Assembly: GCA_900540995.1 (NCBI GenBank)
Contig: UQHO01000027.1
Span: 1-28,163 of the forward strand
DNA length: 28,163 bases
Direction of reading: 5' to 3'
DNA from: an uncultured Collinsella sp.
GTDB lineage: Bacteria > Actinomycetota > Coriobacteriia > Coriobacteriales > Coriobacteriaceae
The stretch's first letter is position 1, and each line of letters opens with the position of its first letter. The notes below the pieces were generated by a model, which made no database searches, was not told where the DNA came from, and saw nothing but the letters and a program-made list of their open reading frames with translations. This document shows positions 14,939 to 21,735 of the stretch, in pieces. The translations under genes were made by a program, and so were the position numbers.

Positions 14939-15007
14939 ATGCGGTCCTCCTTTTGACATCCCGGTTCCGTGGTCGGCTTAATTACCTACCGCCTTTGTGT
15001 GTTTTGA

Positions 15008-15036
15008 ATAGTACGAGCATTGTTTCGCTCGGTCAA
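15008..15036 (-). promoter_or_regulatory. metY: metY promoter with internal dyad
   Basis: On the minus strand, TTGACC (15031-15036), a 17 bp spacer and TACTAT (15008-15013) form a near-consensus promoter. The spacer is occupied by the inverted repeat CGAGC-N8-GCTCG (15014-15031), a likely operator. Transcription would start near 15001. Confidence 0.68.
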
Positions 15037-15071
15037 TCACTTAAAAGCGCTAACCTGTTATCGGTTTTTTA

Positions 15072-15081
15072 GATAGCTATC
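15072..15081. promoter_or_regulatory. Palindrome GATAGCTATC before the LysR gene
   Basis: A perfect 10 bp palindrome lies 17 bp before the LysR start codon, in the divergent region shared with metY. It could be a site for autoregulation. It has no established link to a consensus. Confidence 0.35.
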
Positions 15082-15097
15082 GAAAGGACGGGCACCG

Positions 15098-16000
15098 ATG
15101 ACACTCCAGCAGCTTCGTTTTCTTATCGCCGTGGCAGAGTCCGGCTCAATCAACGCCGCAGCTCAGCGCCTCTATACCGCTCAGTCCAACATCTCAAACG
15201 CCGTCAAAAGCCTAGAACAGGAGCTCCATCTGGAGATCTTTATGCGCTCCAGCCGCGGCGTCACGCTCACCAACGACGGCACCGAGCTTTTGGGCTATGC
15301 GCGCCAGGTCGTAGAGCAGGCCGACATGCTCGAGGCACGCTACGAGGACGGTGGCACCCCGCAAGCCCGCCTCGCCATTTCCGCCCAGCACTACGCCTTT
15401 TCGGTCGAGGCCTTTGTCAACGTAGTCGAGCGCTGCCGCGACAGCAAGTTCGAGTTCATCATGCGCGAGACCACCACATCGCAGATCATCGATGACGTCC
15501 GTGCGTTTCGCAGCGATATCGGCATTCTGTATCTGGATGACTTTAACGCCCGCGTTCTGCAGAAGGCCTTCGCCGATGCCCGCGCAAGCTTCCATCCCCT
15601 ATTCGACGCGACGGTCCACGTCTTCGTTAGCGAGCGCCACCCGCTCGCACGCCGCCCGCAGCTGTCCCTTGCCGACCTCACGCCCTATACGCGCTACAGC
15701 TTTGAGCAGGGAACCTCAAACTCCTTCTATTACGCCGAGGAACCTTTTAGCTATATCCCTTGCGACCGCAACATACGAATCTCGGACCGCGGAACACTTA
15801 CTAACTTACTTATCACGTCGAACGGTTACACCCTGTCGACCGGTGTCCTCTCCAATGAAATGCAATGGGGCATGGCATCGATCCCGCTAGCAGACGCCCC
15901 AACGATGCACGTTGGCTACATCATGCACGACGAGCGCAAGCCCTCTCTCCTCTTGCAGCAATACCTCGACGAGCTCAACCGCATCATCCATGCCAACTAA
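15098..16000 (+). CDS. LysR-family transcriptional regulator
   Basis: A 300-residue regulator with an N-terminal winged helix-turn-helix (residues 1-60, LRFLIAVAESGSINAAAQRLYTAQSNISNAVKSLEQEL, then the SSRGVTLTNDG wing). A linker helix and a periplasmic-binding-like effector domain follow (about 90-300). ATG at 15098 follows GAAAGGA. It is divergent from metY across 275 bp, and such a layout usually means that the LysR protein controls the divergent gene, here with a sulfur metabolite such as O-acetylserine or O-acetylhomoserine as a possible effector (inference). There is no clear terminator after it. Confidence 0.92.
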   Translation: MTLQQLRFLIAVAESGSINAAAQRLYTAQSNISNAVKSLEQELHLEIFMRSSRGVTLTNDGTELLGYARQVVEQADMLEARYEDGGTPQARLAISAQHYAFSVEAFVNVVERCRDSKFEFIMRETTTSQIIDDVRAFRSDIGILYLDDFNARVLQKAFADARASFHPLFDATVHVFVSERHPLARRPQLSLADLTPYTRYSFEQGTSNSFYYAEEPFSYIPCDRNIRISDRGTLTNLLITSNGYTLSTGVLSNEMQWGMASIPLADAPTMHVGYIMHDERKPSLLLQQYLDELNRIIHAN

Positions 16001-16055
16001 CAGTCGGAAGACGGGGTAGAAATCGTAGATTGCTGGCCCCCGGCGGGCATGGCGC

Positions 16056-16061
16056 TACAAT
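16056..16061 (+). promoter_or_regulatory. Possible -10 element of rnhA
   Basis: TACAAT in the context GGCGCTACAATGG lies 38 nt before the GTG start of rnhA. A TTGCTG at 16030-16035 is 20 bp upstream, too far for a standard -35. A similar GCGCTACACT occurs at 16616-16625 before the next gene. Confidence 0.35.
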
Positions 16062-16099
16062 GGTCACTCACATGAAATGCACTCAACGAAAGGAAGCCC

Positions 16100-16585
16100 G
16101 TGAAGGTCATCATCTATACCGACGGCTCGGCCCGATCAAATCCGGGACGCGGCGGCTACGGCGCCGTGCTCAAATACACCAACCCCGCCGGCAAGACCTT
16201 CACCTCCGAGCTTTCGCGCGGCTATGCCAAGACCACCAACAACCGCATGGAACTCATGGCGGTCATCGTGGCGCTCGAGGCGCTCAACCGCCCTTGCGAG
16301 GTCGAAGTCCATTCCGATTCGCAGTATGTCGTCAACGCCTTTAACAAGCACTGGATCGACGGCTGGAAAAAGCGCGGATGGAAAACCGCCAACAAGCAAC
16401 CCGTCAAGAACCGCGACCTGTGGGAGCGCCTACTCACCGCCAAAAGCAAGCACAAGGTTGATTTCATCTGGGTTAAGGGTCACGCCGGTCACGAGCTCAA
16501 CGAGCGCTGCGATGAGCTCGCCACCACGGCGGCCGACGGCAGCAACCTCGATATCGACGCCGGCTTTAACGAGAGCGACCTGTAA
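16100..16585 (+). CDS. rnhA: Ribonuclease HI
   Basis: A 161-residue RNase HI that removes RNA from RNA-DNA hybrids (primers, R-loops). The four catalytic acids are visible: Asp8 (IYTDGSARSNPG), Glu51 (NNRMELMAV), Asp73 (HSDSQYV) and Asp138 (NERCDELA), plus His128 in the VKGHAGH loop. The basic handle region (WKKRGWKTANKQPVKNRDLW) of the E. coli type is present. The GTG start lies 6 nt after AAAGGA. The following oxidoreductase gene begins 73 nt later. Confidence 0.96.
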   Translation: MKVIIYTDGSARSNPGRGGYGAVLKYTNPAGKTFTSELSRGYAKTTNNRMELMAVIVALEALNRPCEVEVHSDSQYVVNAFNKHWIDGWKKRGWKTANKQPVKNRDLWERLLTAKSKHKVDFIWVKGHAGHELNERCDELATTAADGSNLDIDAGFNESDL

Positions 16586-16658
16586 TAGCGTTTTCGCGCA
16601 GCTTTATATCCCCACGCGCTACACTCATCCTGTAGACCAAACAACGCAAGGGGGACGT

Positions 16659-17765
16659 ATGCTGCGCATCGCGACCATCGGCACATCCATGATCACCGAC
16701 GACTTTATCCAAGTCGTCAACGCCAACGACCAAGCCGCGTTTGTGGGCACGCTTTCACGCGATGCCAATCGCGGTGCCGCCTTTACCGCCGAGCGCGGTG
16801 GCGAGCGAAACTTTACTTCACTCGATGAGCTTGCGGCAGCCGCCGACGTCGACGCCGTCTACATCGGCAGCCCCAACGCGCTCCATCACGAGCAGGCGCT
16901 CGCCTGCATCGCCGGCGGTAAGCACGTTATCGTCGAAAAGCCCTTCTGCGCCACCGAGGCGCAAGCGCTCGAGGTCTTTCGCGCAGCCGAGGCGGCGGGC
17001 GTCGTAGCCCTCGAGGCCATGCGCCCGCTCCATGACCCCGCTTTCCACGCCGTCGAGGACGCCCTAGGCGAGATTGCGCCCATTCGTCGTGCATCGTTGC
17101 GCTTTGGCAAGTATTCTTCGCGCTACAACGAGGTTCTCGCAGGGCGCGCCACCAATATCTTCGACTGCAATATGGCATCGGGTTCCCTCATGGACATTGG
17201 TGTCTACACCGTCGAGCCCATGGTCGAGATTTTCGGCATGCCCTCCGGTCTCACCAGCATGACCACACTGCTCGACCCCACCACGCGACAGCTCACGCAC
17301 GGCCCCATCGATGGCTGCGGCTCCATCCTCGCCAGCTACGGCGGTGGCCGTATCTCCGTCGAGCTCGCGCACTCCAAAATTACGAATGACCTGCTGCCCT
17401 CGCAGATCGAAGGCGAGCGTGGCACTATCCAGATCGACCATCTGTCCACGCCCCGCAACGTCCGCATCGACTATCGCGGCGACGTCGTACGCGGCTCGGC
17501 GACCGAGGCACCGCGCGAACAGGGAGACAACGGCCGCGTGCTCGACCTGCCCAAATCGAGCAACACTATGGAATACGAACTCACAGACTTTATCACCGCC
17601 ATCGGCGGCATCGATAACGTTAAGGAAGAGATTTGGGAGACCCCGGCGGGACGCCACGAGCTTGGCCACTACCGCGATGTCACACTCGTCTCACTGCGCA
17701 TCATGGATGCCGTGCGCCAGCAGGCCGGCATAACCTTCCCGGCCGACGCAGGCAAGCAGGCATAG
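16659..17765 (+). CDS. Gfo/Idh/MocA family oxidoreductase (second)
   Basis: A 368-residue NAD(P)-dependent dehydrogenase of the Gfo/Idh/MocA family. The N-terminal Rossmann fold begins LRIATIGTSMITDDFI, where the usual GxGxxG is altered to GTSMIT. The IVEKPF motif with its Lys and the SLMDIGVYTVEPM signature confirm the family. It clearly differs from the enzyme at 8225. ATG at 16659 follows AAGGGGGA. Its stop codon is 2 nt before the acylphosphatase start, so the two are translationally coupled. Substrate unknown. Confidence 0.9.
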   Translation: MLRIATIGTSMITDDFIQVVNANDQAAFVGTLSRDANRGAAFTAERGGERNFTSLDELAAAADVDAVYIGSPNALHHEQALACIAGGKHVIVEKPFCATEAQALEVFRAAEAAGVVALEAMRPLHDPAFHAVEDALGEIAPIRRASLRFGKYSSRYNEVLAGRATNIFDCNMASGSLMDIGVYTVEPMVEIFGMPSGLTSMTTLLDPTTRQLTHGPIDGCGSILASYGGGRISVELAHSKITNDLLPSQIEGERGTIQIDHLSTPRNVRIDYRGDVVRGSATEAPREQGDNGRVLDLPKSSNTMEYELTDFITAIGGIDNVKEEIWETPAGRHELGHYRDVTLVSLRIMDAVRQQAGITFPADAGKQA

Positions 17766-17767
17766 CT

Positions 17768-18178
17768 ATGGGCCTCTTCGATACGTTCTTCTCCAGCGTC
17801 ACCGGCGGCAGTCGAGAGCCTCAAAAACCATCAAACGTCGAGCTCGAGCTGCGCCGCAGGCTTACTGTGCTCGCAAGCGACGAGGCCACTCAAGACACTC
17901 CCCTGCGCTATTTCCTGCGCTGGGCGGGGCAAGTCCAGGGCGTTGGCTTTCGCTTTACCAACACCAACCTCGCGCAGGCACGCGCGCTCACCGGCTGGGT
18001 GCGTAACATGGAAGACGGCTCAGTCGAGATGGAGATACAGGGGGCTCCGGCAAATATCCTATCTCATCTCGAGGCGCTTCATGCCTCCTACGAGCGTATG
18101 GGAACGCGTTTTCGCCTCGTAGACGCCCAGGCCCGAGCCCCACTTGCCAATGAAGACGGTTTCACGCCTCGTTATTAG
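17768..18178 (+). CDS. Acylphosphatase with N-terminal extension
   Basis: A 136-residue protein. Residues 46-128 form an acylphosphatase domain with GQVQGVGFRF (catalytic Arg62) and GWVRNMEDGSVEMEIQG (catalytic Asn80). Acylphosphatases hydrolyse acyl phosphates such as acetyl or carbamoyl phosphate. About 45 extra residues precede the domain (MGLFDTFFSSVTGG..., then a charged helix); typical enzymes have about 90 residues in total. ATG at 17768 starts 2 nt after the preceding stop. There is no separate ribosome site of quality, consistent with coupling. Confidence 0.9.
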   Translation: MGLFDTFFSSVTGGSREPQKPSNVELELRRRLTVLASDEATQDTPLRYFLRWAGQVQGVGFRFTNTNLAQARALTGWVRNMEDGSVEMEIQGAPANILSHLEALHASYERMGTRFRLVDAQARAPLANEDGFTPRY

Positions 18179-18186
18179 TATTGTGT

Positions 18187-18206
18187 GCTAAATACGGTAT
18201 CATTTA
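18187..18206 (+). promoter_or_regulatory. Possible autoregulatory operator of the Fur/PerR gene
   Basis: AAATACGGTATCATTT contains the perfect dyad ATAC-G-GTAT with AT-rich flanks, in the style of 7-1-7 Fur/PerR boxes, 35-50 bp before the regulator's start codon. A matching promoter could not be fixed with confidence. Confidence 0.35.
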
Positions 18207-18239
18207 CCTACGACCGTTGATAGAAAAGAGGCGAGGCGC

Positions 18240-18620
18240 ATGGCGGTGCAAAGAAGGAATACCAGGCAGCGAAAGCTGGTTCTTGACGCCGTGCGCCAAA
18301 GCTATAACCATCCCACCGCCGACGAAATCTACAACGTCGTGCGCGCGCAGGATGACAAAATCAGCCGCGGCACGGTCTACCGCAACCTCAATCTCTTGGC
18401 CGACGCCGGCGAGATTCTCTCCATCAAGACGCCGGGCGGCAGCCGCTTCGATCGCACGATCGAGCCGCATGCGCATATCATCTGCACCTCGTGCAGCCGC
18501 GTCATCGACGTACCACTCCCCTTCGATGCCCAGCTCGACGCCAAGGCATCCGAGCAAATCGGCTGGCACGTCACGTCGCACTACACCATCTTCGAGGGTC
18601 TCTGCCCCGACTGCCGGTAG
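18240..18620 (+). CDS. Fur-family regulator, PerR-like
   Basis: A 126-residue metal-dependent repressor. The winged-helix DNA-binding part is residues 1-75 (HPTADEIYNVVRAQ...SRGTVYRNLNLLADAGEI). The structural zinc site has two CxxC pairs, Cys82-Cys85 and Cys122-Cys125. Candidate regulatory ligands are His24, Asp71, His77, His79 and Asp90. The Asp at the position of PerR Asp104 (RVIDVP) favours a peroxide-sensing PerR over Fur, but this is by eye. ATG at 18240 has a weak GAGGCGAGG ribosome site. The gene is slightly shorter than typical family members, as is usual in coriobacteria. It converges with the Cof-type phosphatase gene, 15 bp away. Confidence 0.9.
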   Translation: MAVQRRNTRQRKLVLDAVRQSYNHPTADEIYNVVRAQDDKISRGTVYRNLNLLADAGEILSIKTPGGSRFDRTIEPHAHIICTSCSRVIDVPLPFDAQLDAKASEQIGWHVTSHYTIFEGLCPDCR

Positions 18621-18635
18621 ATGTTTGGGACATGC

Positions 18636-19433
18636 CTACTCAGCAAGTAGACGACGCAGCTCTTCTTCGACCGTGCACACGTAGCGGACACGGTCATTGA
18701 CACCGCGCATGCTGGGATTGCAGCTTTCCATCAGATAGGGATGGCCCACCACGTTGAGCATGTCGCGATCGTTTTCGTTATCTCCAAACGCCATCATTTC
18801 GTCAGGCGAGATCCCCAGTGCACGGCCATAATCGGCAAGCGCGGACCCCTTGCCCGAACCGAAACCGATAAAGTCCGTCCATTCGGTTCCCGACGTCATC
18901 ACGTCAACACGGTCGCTAAAGAGGCACTCAAAATACTCCAGCGCCGCCGGCTGCTCCGCCTCGGGCGTCTGGAAGGCAATCTTAATGACATCCTCGTCGA
19001 TGTCCTCGGGGCGGTCGACCACCGCCACATCGCAGTGGACCTCATAGCGCAAATGGTCGACGAACGCATCGTTGCCGCTCATGGTGTAGAGGTGTCCCTC
19101 ACACGAAAGGGTCACGTCGGCATGGGGGTACGCAACCACGGCATTCGCGATATCCATAGCAAGGCTACGCTCCATGGAACGCTTGACAACGGCACGCCCC
19201 TCGCTCATCACCAGGGCTCCGTTTTCGCATACATAGGCGAGCTCATCGGCCACCGGGGCAAACAGGTAGCGCAAGCTCGCATATTGACGACCGCTCGCCG
19301 GCATAAACACGATGCCGCGACGATGCAGTTCATCGATGAGCTCAAAGGCCTCGGAACGCGGCTCGTGCTCCCCCGGATGCAGCAACGTGCCGTCCAAATC
19401 GCATGCAATCAGCTTGATTCCCTCAAGACCCAT
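18636..19433 (-). CDS. Cof-type HAD-IIB phosphatase
   Basis: A 265-residue HAD-superfamily hydrolase. Motif I is ACDLDGTLLHPG (nucleophile Asp12, acid/base Asp14), motif II PASGRQYASL, motif III a Lys in the GSGKGSAL segment, and motif IV GDNENDRDML. The C2-type cap between motifs II and III marks the Cof/YbjI group, which dephosphorylates sugar phosphates, FMN or pyridoxal phosphate with broad specificity. ATG at 19433 lies 8 nt after GGGGG; an upstream extension of the frame runs into the hairpin at 19462-19506 and is not used. Confidence 0.92.
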   Translation of the reverse strand: MGLEGIKLIACDLDGTLLHPGEHEPRSEAFELIDELHRRGIVFMPASGRQYASLRYLFAPVADELAYVCENGALVMSEGRAVVKRSMERSLAMDIANAVVAYPHADVTLSCEGHLYTMSGNDAFVDHLRYEVHCDVAVVDRPEDIDEDVIKIAFQTPEAEQPAALEYFECLFSDRVDVMTSGTEWTDFIGFGSGKGSALADYGRALGISPDEMMAFGDNENDRDMLNVVGHPYLMESCNPSMRGVNDRVRYVCTVEEELRRLLAE

Positions 19434-19461
19434 ATGCTTTCCCCCAAAGCACCTCATCAAC

Positions 19462-19506
19462 AGTAAGACGGACTTTGAATAGCTGCCTCTCAAAGTCCGT
19501 CTTACT
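19462..19506. repeat. Long perfect stem-loop between UreE-like and Cof genes
   Basis: AGTAAGACGGACTTTG (19462-19477) pairs perfectly over 16 bp with 19491-19506 across a 13-nt loop. No T-tract follows on either strand, so it is not a standard terminator. It lies 10 nt after the stop of the UreE-like gene and may be a repeat element or an mRNA-stability structure. Confidence 0.75.
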
Positions 19507-19516
19507 CATACGCACG

Positions 19517-20095
19517 TTAACCGCGCGCCTTTTTTACGATCGCAAAGTCTGGAGCCATACTCACAACGGCATCCGCCGCGCTCGATGCAAAGCGTCGGTC
19601 CGCATCGAGTTCACGGGTAACCACCGAGAGCCGAACACCCTCGACACCCCGGAGCATGCGGCCCAAAACAGGCTGCACCGGCGTATACATGCGCACGGTA
19701 TGCTCGTCCGAGTCGCCCCGGAAGAGCGGCGCATGCATGTTGCCGATCTCCCAGCACGCATGCGCGAGCGCAATCGGGTCCATGCGGTCAACTTCGACCA
19801 AATAAACCTCGGCGCTGCGCAGGCGCACGACAACCGCCATGGGCACTATGCCCGAACGGTCGATGACAAGCACATCGCCATCGGCAAGGCGATCGCCATC
19901 GGCAGCGCCCAGCCGAATATCGACCGTACGCCCCAGCTCCGTCACGCCCACAAATGTGCGGGCATCGGCCTGGTCCCAATCGAGTAGTAGCTCATCGACC
20001 CCAAAGACACCGCCCAGCTCCCGGCGAAGCAAAAGCTCATAGGACGGGTCGTTGAGATTTCCGAGGCACGCTGTCGAAACCAGATTCACAGGCAT
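19517..20095 (-). CDS. UreE-like metallochaperone
   Basis: A 192-residue protein whose middle part follows the urease accessory protein UreE. A beta domain (DELLLDWDQADARTFVGV...LADGDVLV) is followed by the nickel-binding domain with DPIALAHACWEIGNMHAPLF, where His121 matches the conserved His of the GNRHxP motif, and VLGRMLRGVEG, matching the dimer helix. No His-rich tail is seen. About 30 extra residues precede the fold. There are no urease genes in the window. The start ATG (20095) is 3 nt after the stop of the SlyD-like gene, with GAGGA inside that gene's end, so the two are coupled. Nickel delivery to an unknown target is inferred. Confidence 0.75.
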   Translation of the reverse strand: MPVNLVSTACLGNLNDPSYELLLRRELGGVFGVDELLLDWDQADARTFVGVTELGRTVDIRLGAADGDRLADGDVLVIDRSGIVPMAVVVRLRSAEVYLVEVDRMDPIALAHACWEIGNMHAPLFRGDSDEHTVRMYTPVQPVLGRMLRGVEGVRLSVVTRELDADRRFASSAADAVVSMAPDFAIVKKARG

Positions 20096-20098
20096 AGC

Positions 20099-20527
20099 CT
20101 AGTCCTCGACCTCAACGAGCTCGATATCAAAGTTGAGGTCCTTGCCGGCCAGCTCGTGGTTGGCGTCGAGCGTCACGGCCTCAGGCGTTACGTCGATGAC
20201 CACGGCGGGGACGGGCATGCCGCTCGGCGTGGACAGGAAAAGCTTCATGCCCTTCTCGATCTGCTCGATGTTGGGAACCTGTTCGGCCGGGAAGGTAATA
20301 ACCATCTCGGGGTTGTGCTCGCCGTAGGCATCGGCAGCAGGAATGTGCACGGTCTTCTTCTCGCCCACCTGCATGTCGACAACAGCGGCGTCGAAGCCCT
20401 TGATCATCTGACCGGCGCCGCAGGTGAACTCCAGCGGCTCGCCGCGATCGTAGGAGCTATCGAACTGCGTGCCGTCGTCGAGCGTGCCGCGATAATGAGT
20501 CTTGACCTTCTTGCCCTGGTTGGACAT
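20099..20527 (-). CDS. FKBP-type peptidyl-prolyl isomerase, SlyD-like
   Basis: A 142-residue SlyD-type isomerase and chaperone. The FKBP domain is split by an insert-in-flap domain: VKTHYRGTLDDGTQFDSSYDRGEPLEF, QMIKGFDAAVVDMQVGEKKTV, the insert (AYGEHNPEMVITFPAEQVP...) and the closing DANHELAGKDLNFDIELVEVED. The metal-binding His/Cys tail of E. coli SlyD is absent. SlyD helps to fold proteins and to insert nickel into hydrogenase in E. coli. ATG at 20527 follows GGAGG. It is the first gene of a two-gene unit with the UreE-like gene, diverging from the dipeptidase gene. Confidence 0.93.
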   Translation of the reverse strand: MSNQGKKVKTHYRGTLDDGTQFDSSYDRGEPLEFTCGAGQMIKGFDAAVVDMQVGEKKTVHIPAADAYGEHNPEMVITFPAEQVPNIEQIEKGMKLFLSTPSGMPVPAVVIDVTPEAVTLDANHELAGKDLNFDIELVEVED

Positions 20528-20600
20528 GGTAACCTCCGTGATAAGGGCGGCGCACAACGCGGGCCGCCGTGAACATATGGCGCTAACTATACCCTAGTCA

Positions 20601-20606
20601 TACAAT
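20601..20606 (+). promoter_or_regulatory. Possible -10 element of the dipeptidase gene
   Basis: TACAAT lies 41 nt before the ATG at 20648 in an AT-rich stretch (CTAACTATACCCTAGTCA). No good -35 hexamer is present at 16-18 bp. It resembles the -10 elements before rnhA and the panE-like gene. Confidence 0.35.
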
Positions 20607-20647
20607 TCAAAGACAGTTTGCAAAGAAACGCTGCAACCGGAGGAACC

Positions 20648-21661
20648 ATGGCATATCCCGTATTTGACCTACACTGCGACACCGCCGACCGCATCGGCTG
20701 GGCCACGCTCGATCTCGACCTGCGCTTTACCGCCGGCACCGACGGTTATTTCCCCGGCGACGAAACGCATCCGCAAGATTTCGACCTCATCGAGGGCAAC
20801 GCCTGCGCCATCTCGCTCGCAAAGATCGGCAACACGCCGTGGGCACAGTGCTTCGCCACGTTTGTCCCCGATGAGATTCCCACCGCCCACGCTGCGCGCT
20901 TCCAGGCGCAGATCATGGCGCACATGAGCGGCCAGGCAATGCTCAACCACGACCGCATGGTCAACGTACGCAGCGCGGCAGACATTCGCCCTGCGCTCAA
21001 GGACGGCAAGGTCGCTTGCATCCACACCATCGAAAACGCGACGTTCTTTGCCGAAGACCCCGCGCTGATCGAGGTGCTCAAGAGCCTGGGCGTACTCATG
21101 TCATCACTCAGCTGGAACGCGCAGGGACCGCTCGCGAGCGGCCACGACACCCACGCCGGCCTCACCGCCGCCGGCATCGAGGCGCTTACGCAGATGGAGC
21201 ACGCCGGCATGGTACTTGACGTCTCCCACCTCAACGATGAGTGCTTTGACGAGGTCGCCGCCCGCGCCACGCGTCCCTTCGTCGCCAGCCACTCCAACTC
21301 CCGTGCGGTTTGCGGCGCCAAACGCAACCTTACCGACGACCAGTTCCGCACCATTCGCGACATGGGTGGCATCGTCGGCCTCAACTACTGCAGCGAGTTC
21401 CTTTCCAACGACGCAACCGACAAGACCGCCGCAGACGTCACCTTCGACCAGCTGGCGGCACATATCGAGCACTGGCTCGACCTGGGCGGCGAGGACGTCA
21501 TCGCGCTCGGCGGCGACTGGGACGGCGCCACTGTGCCCGCTTTCCTCTCCGATGCCAGCAAGATGCCCGAGTTCCAGAACATGCTTTCCAAGCATTTTGG
21601 CAAGACCGTGATGCAAAAGCTCTGCAGCGACAACGCGCTTGCCTTCTTCGAGCGTTATTAA
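20648..21661 (+). CDS. Membrane dipeptidase family (renal dipeptidase, M19) peptidase
   Basis: A 337-residue zinc-dependent dipeptidase of family M19. Metal ligands are visible: His9 and Asp11 (FDLHCDT), the bridging Glu in CIHTIENA, and the His residues in DVSHLN and ASHSNSRAV. The GGDWDG motif closes the active site. Such enzymes cleave dipeptides, including D-amino-acid-containing ones, in nutrition or cell-wall recycling. No signal peptide is seen, so it is probably cytoplasmic despite the family name. The ATG is preceded by GGAGG. A GC-rich hairpin follows the stop. Confidence 0.93.
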   Translation: MAYPVFDLHCDTADRIGWATLDLDLRFTAGTDGYFPGDETHPQDFDLIEGNACAISLAKIGNTPWAQCFATFVPDEIPTAHAARFQAQIMAHMSGQAMLNHDRMVNVRSAADIRPALKDGKVACIHTIENATFFAEDPALIEVLKSLGVLMSSLSWNAQGPLASGHDTHAGLTAAGIEALTQMEHAGMVLDVSHLNDECFDEVAARATRPFVASHSNSRAVCGAKRNLTDDQFRTIRDMGGIVGLNYCSEFLSNDATDKTAADVTFDQLAAHIEHWLDLGGEDVIALGGDWDGATVPAFLSDASKMPEFQNMLSKHFGKTVMQKLCSDNALAFFERY

Positions 21662-21677
21662 TTTCACATCCCTTGAG

Positions 21678-21713
21678 CGGGCCGGCATGCCGAACGGTCG
21701 ACATGCCGGCCCG
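21678..21713. terminator. GC hairpin after the dipeptidase gene
   Basis: A perfect 12 bp stem, CGGGCCGGCATG (21678-21689) with 21702-21713, has a 12-nt loop but no T-tract. It may be a weak or factor-assisted terminator, or a stability element, between two plus-strand genes. Confidence 0.45.
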
Positions 21714-21735
21714 TCCCCAATCTGAAGGACCGCTT

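Noticed and set aside
14823..15000. SAM or other known riboswitch upstream of metY
   Set aside because: I could not find the S-box core or a clear terminator/antiterminator pair with a T-tract; a leader peptide explains the region better.
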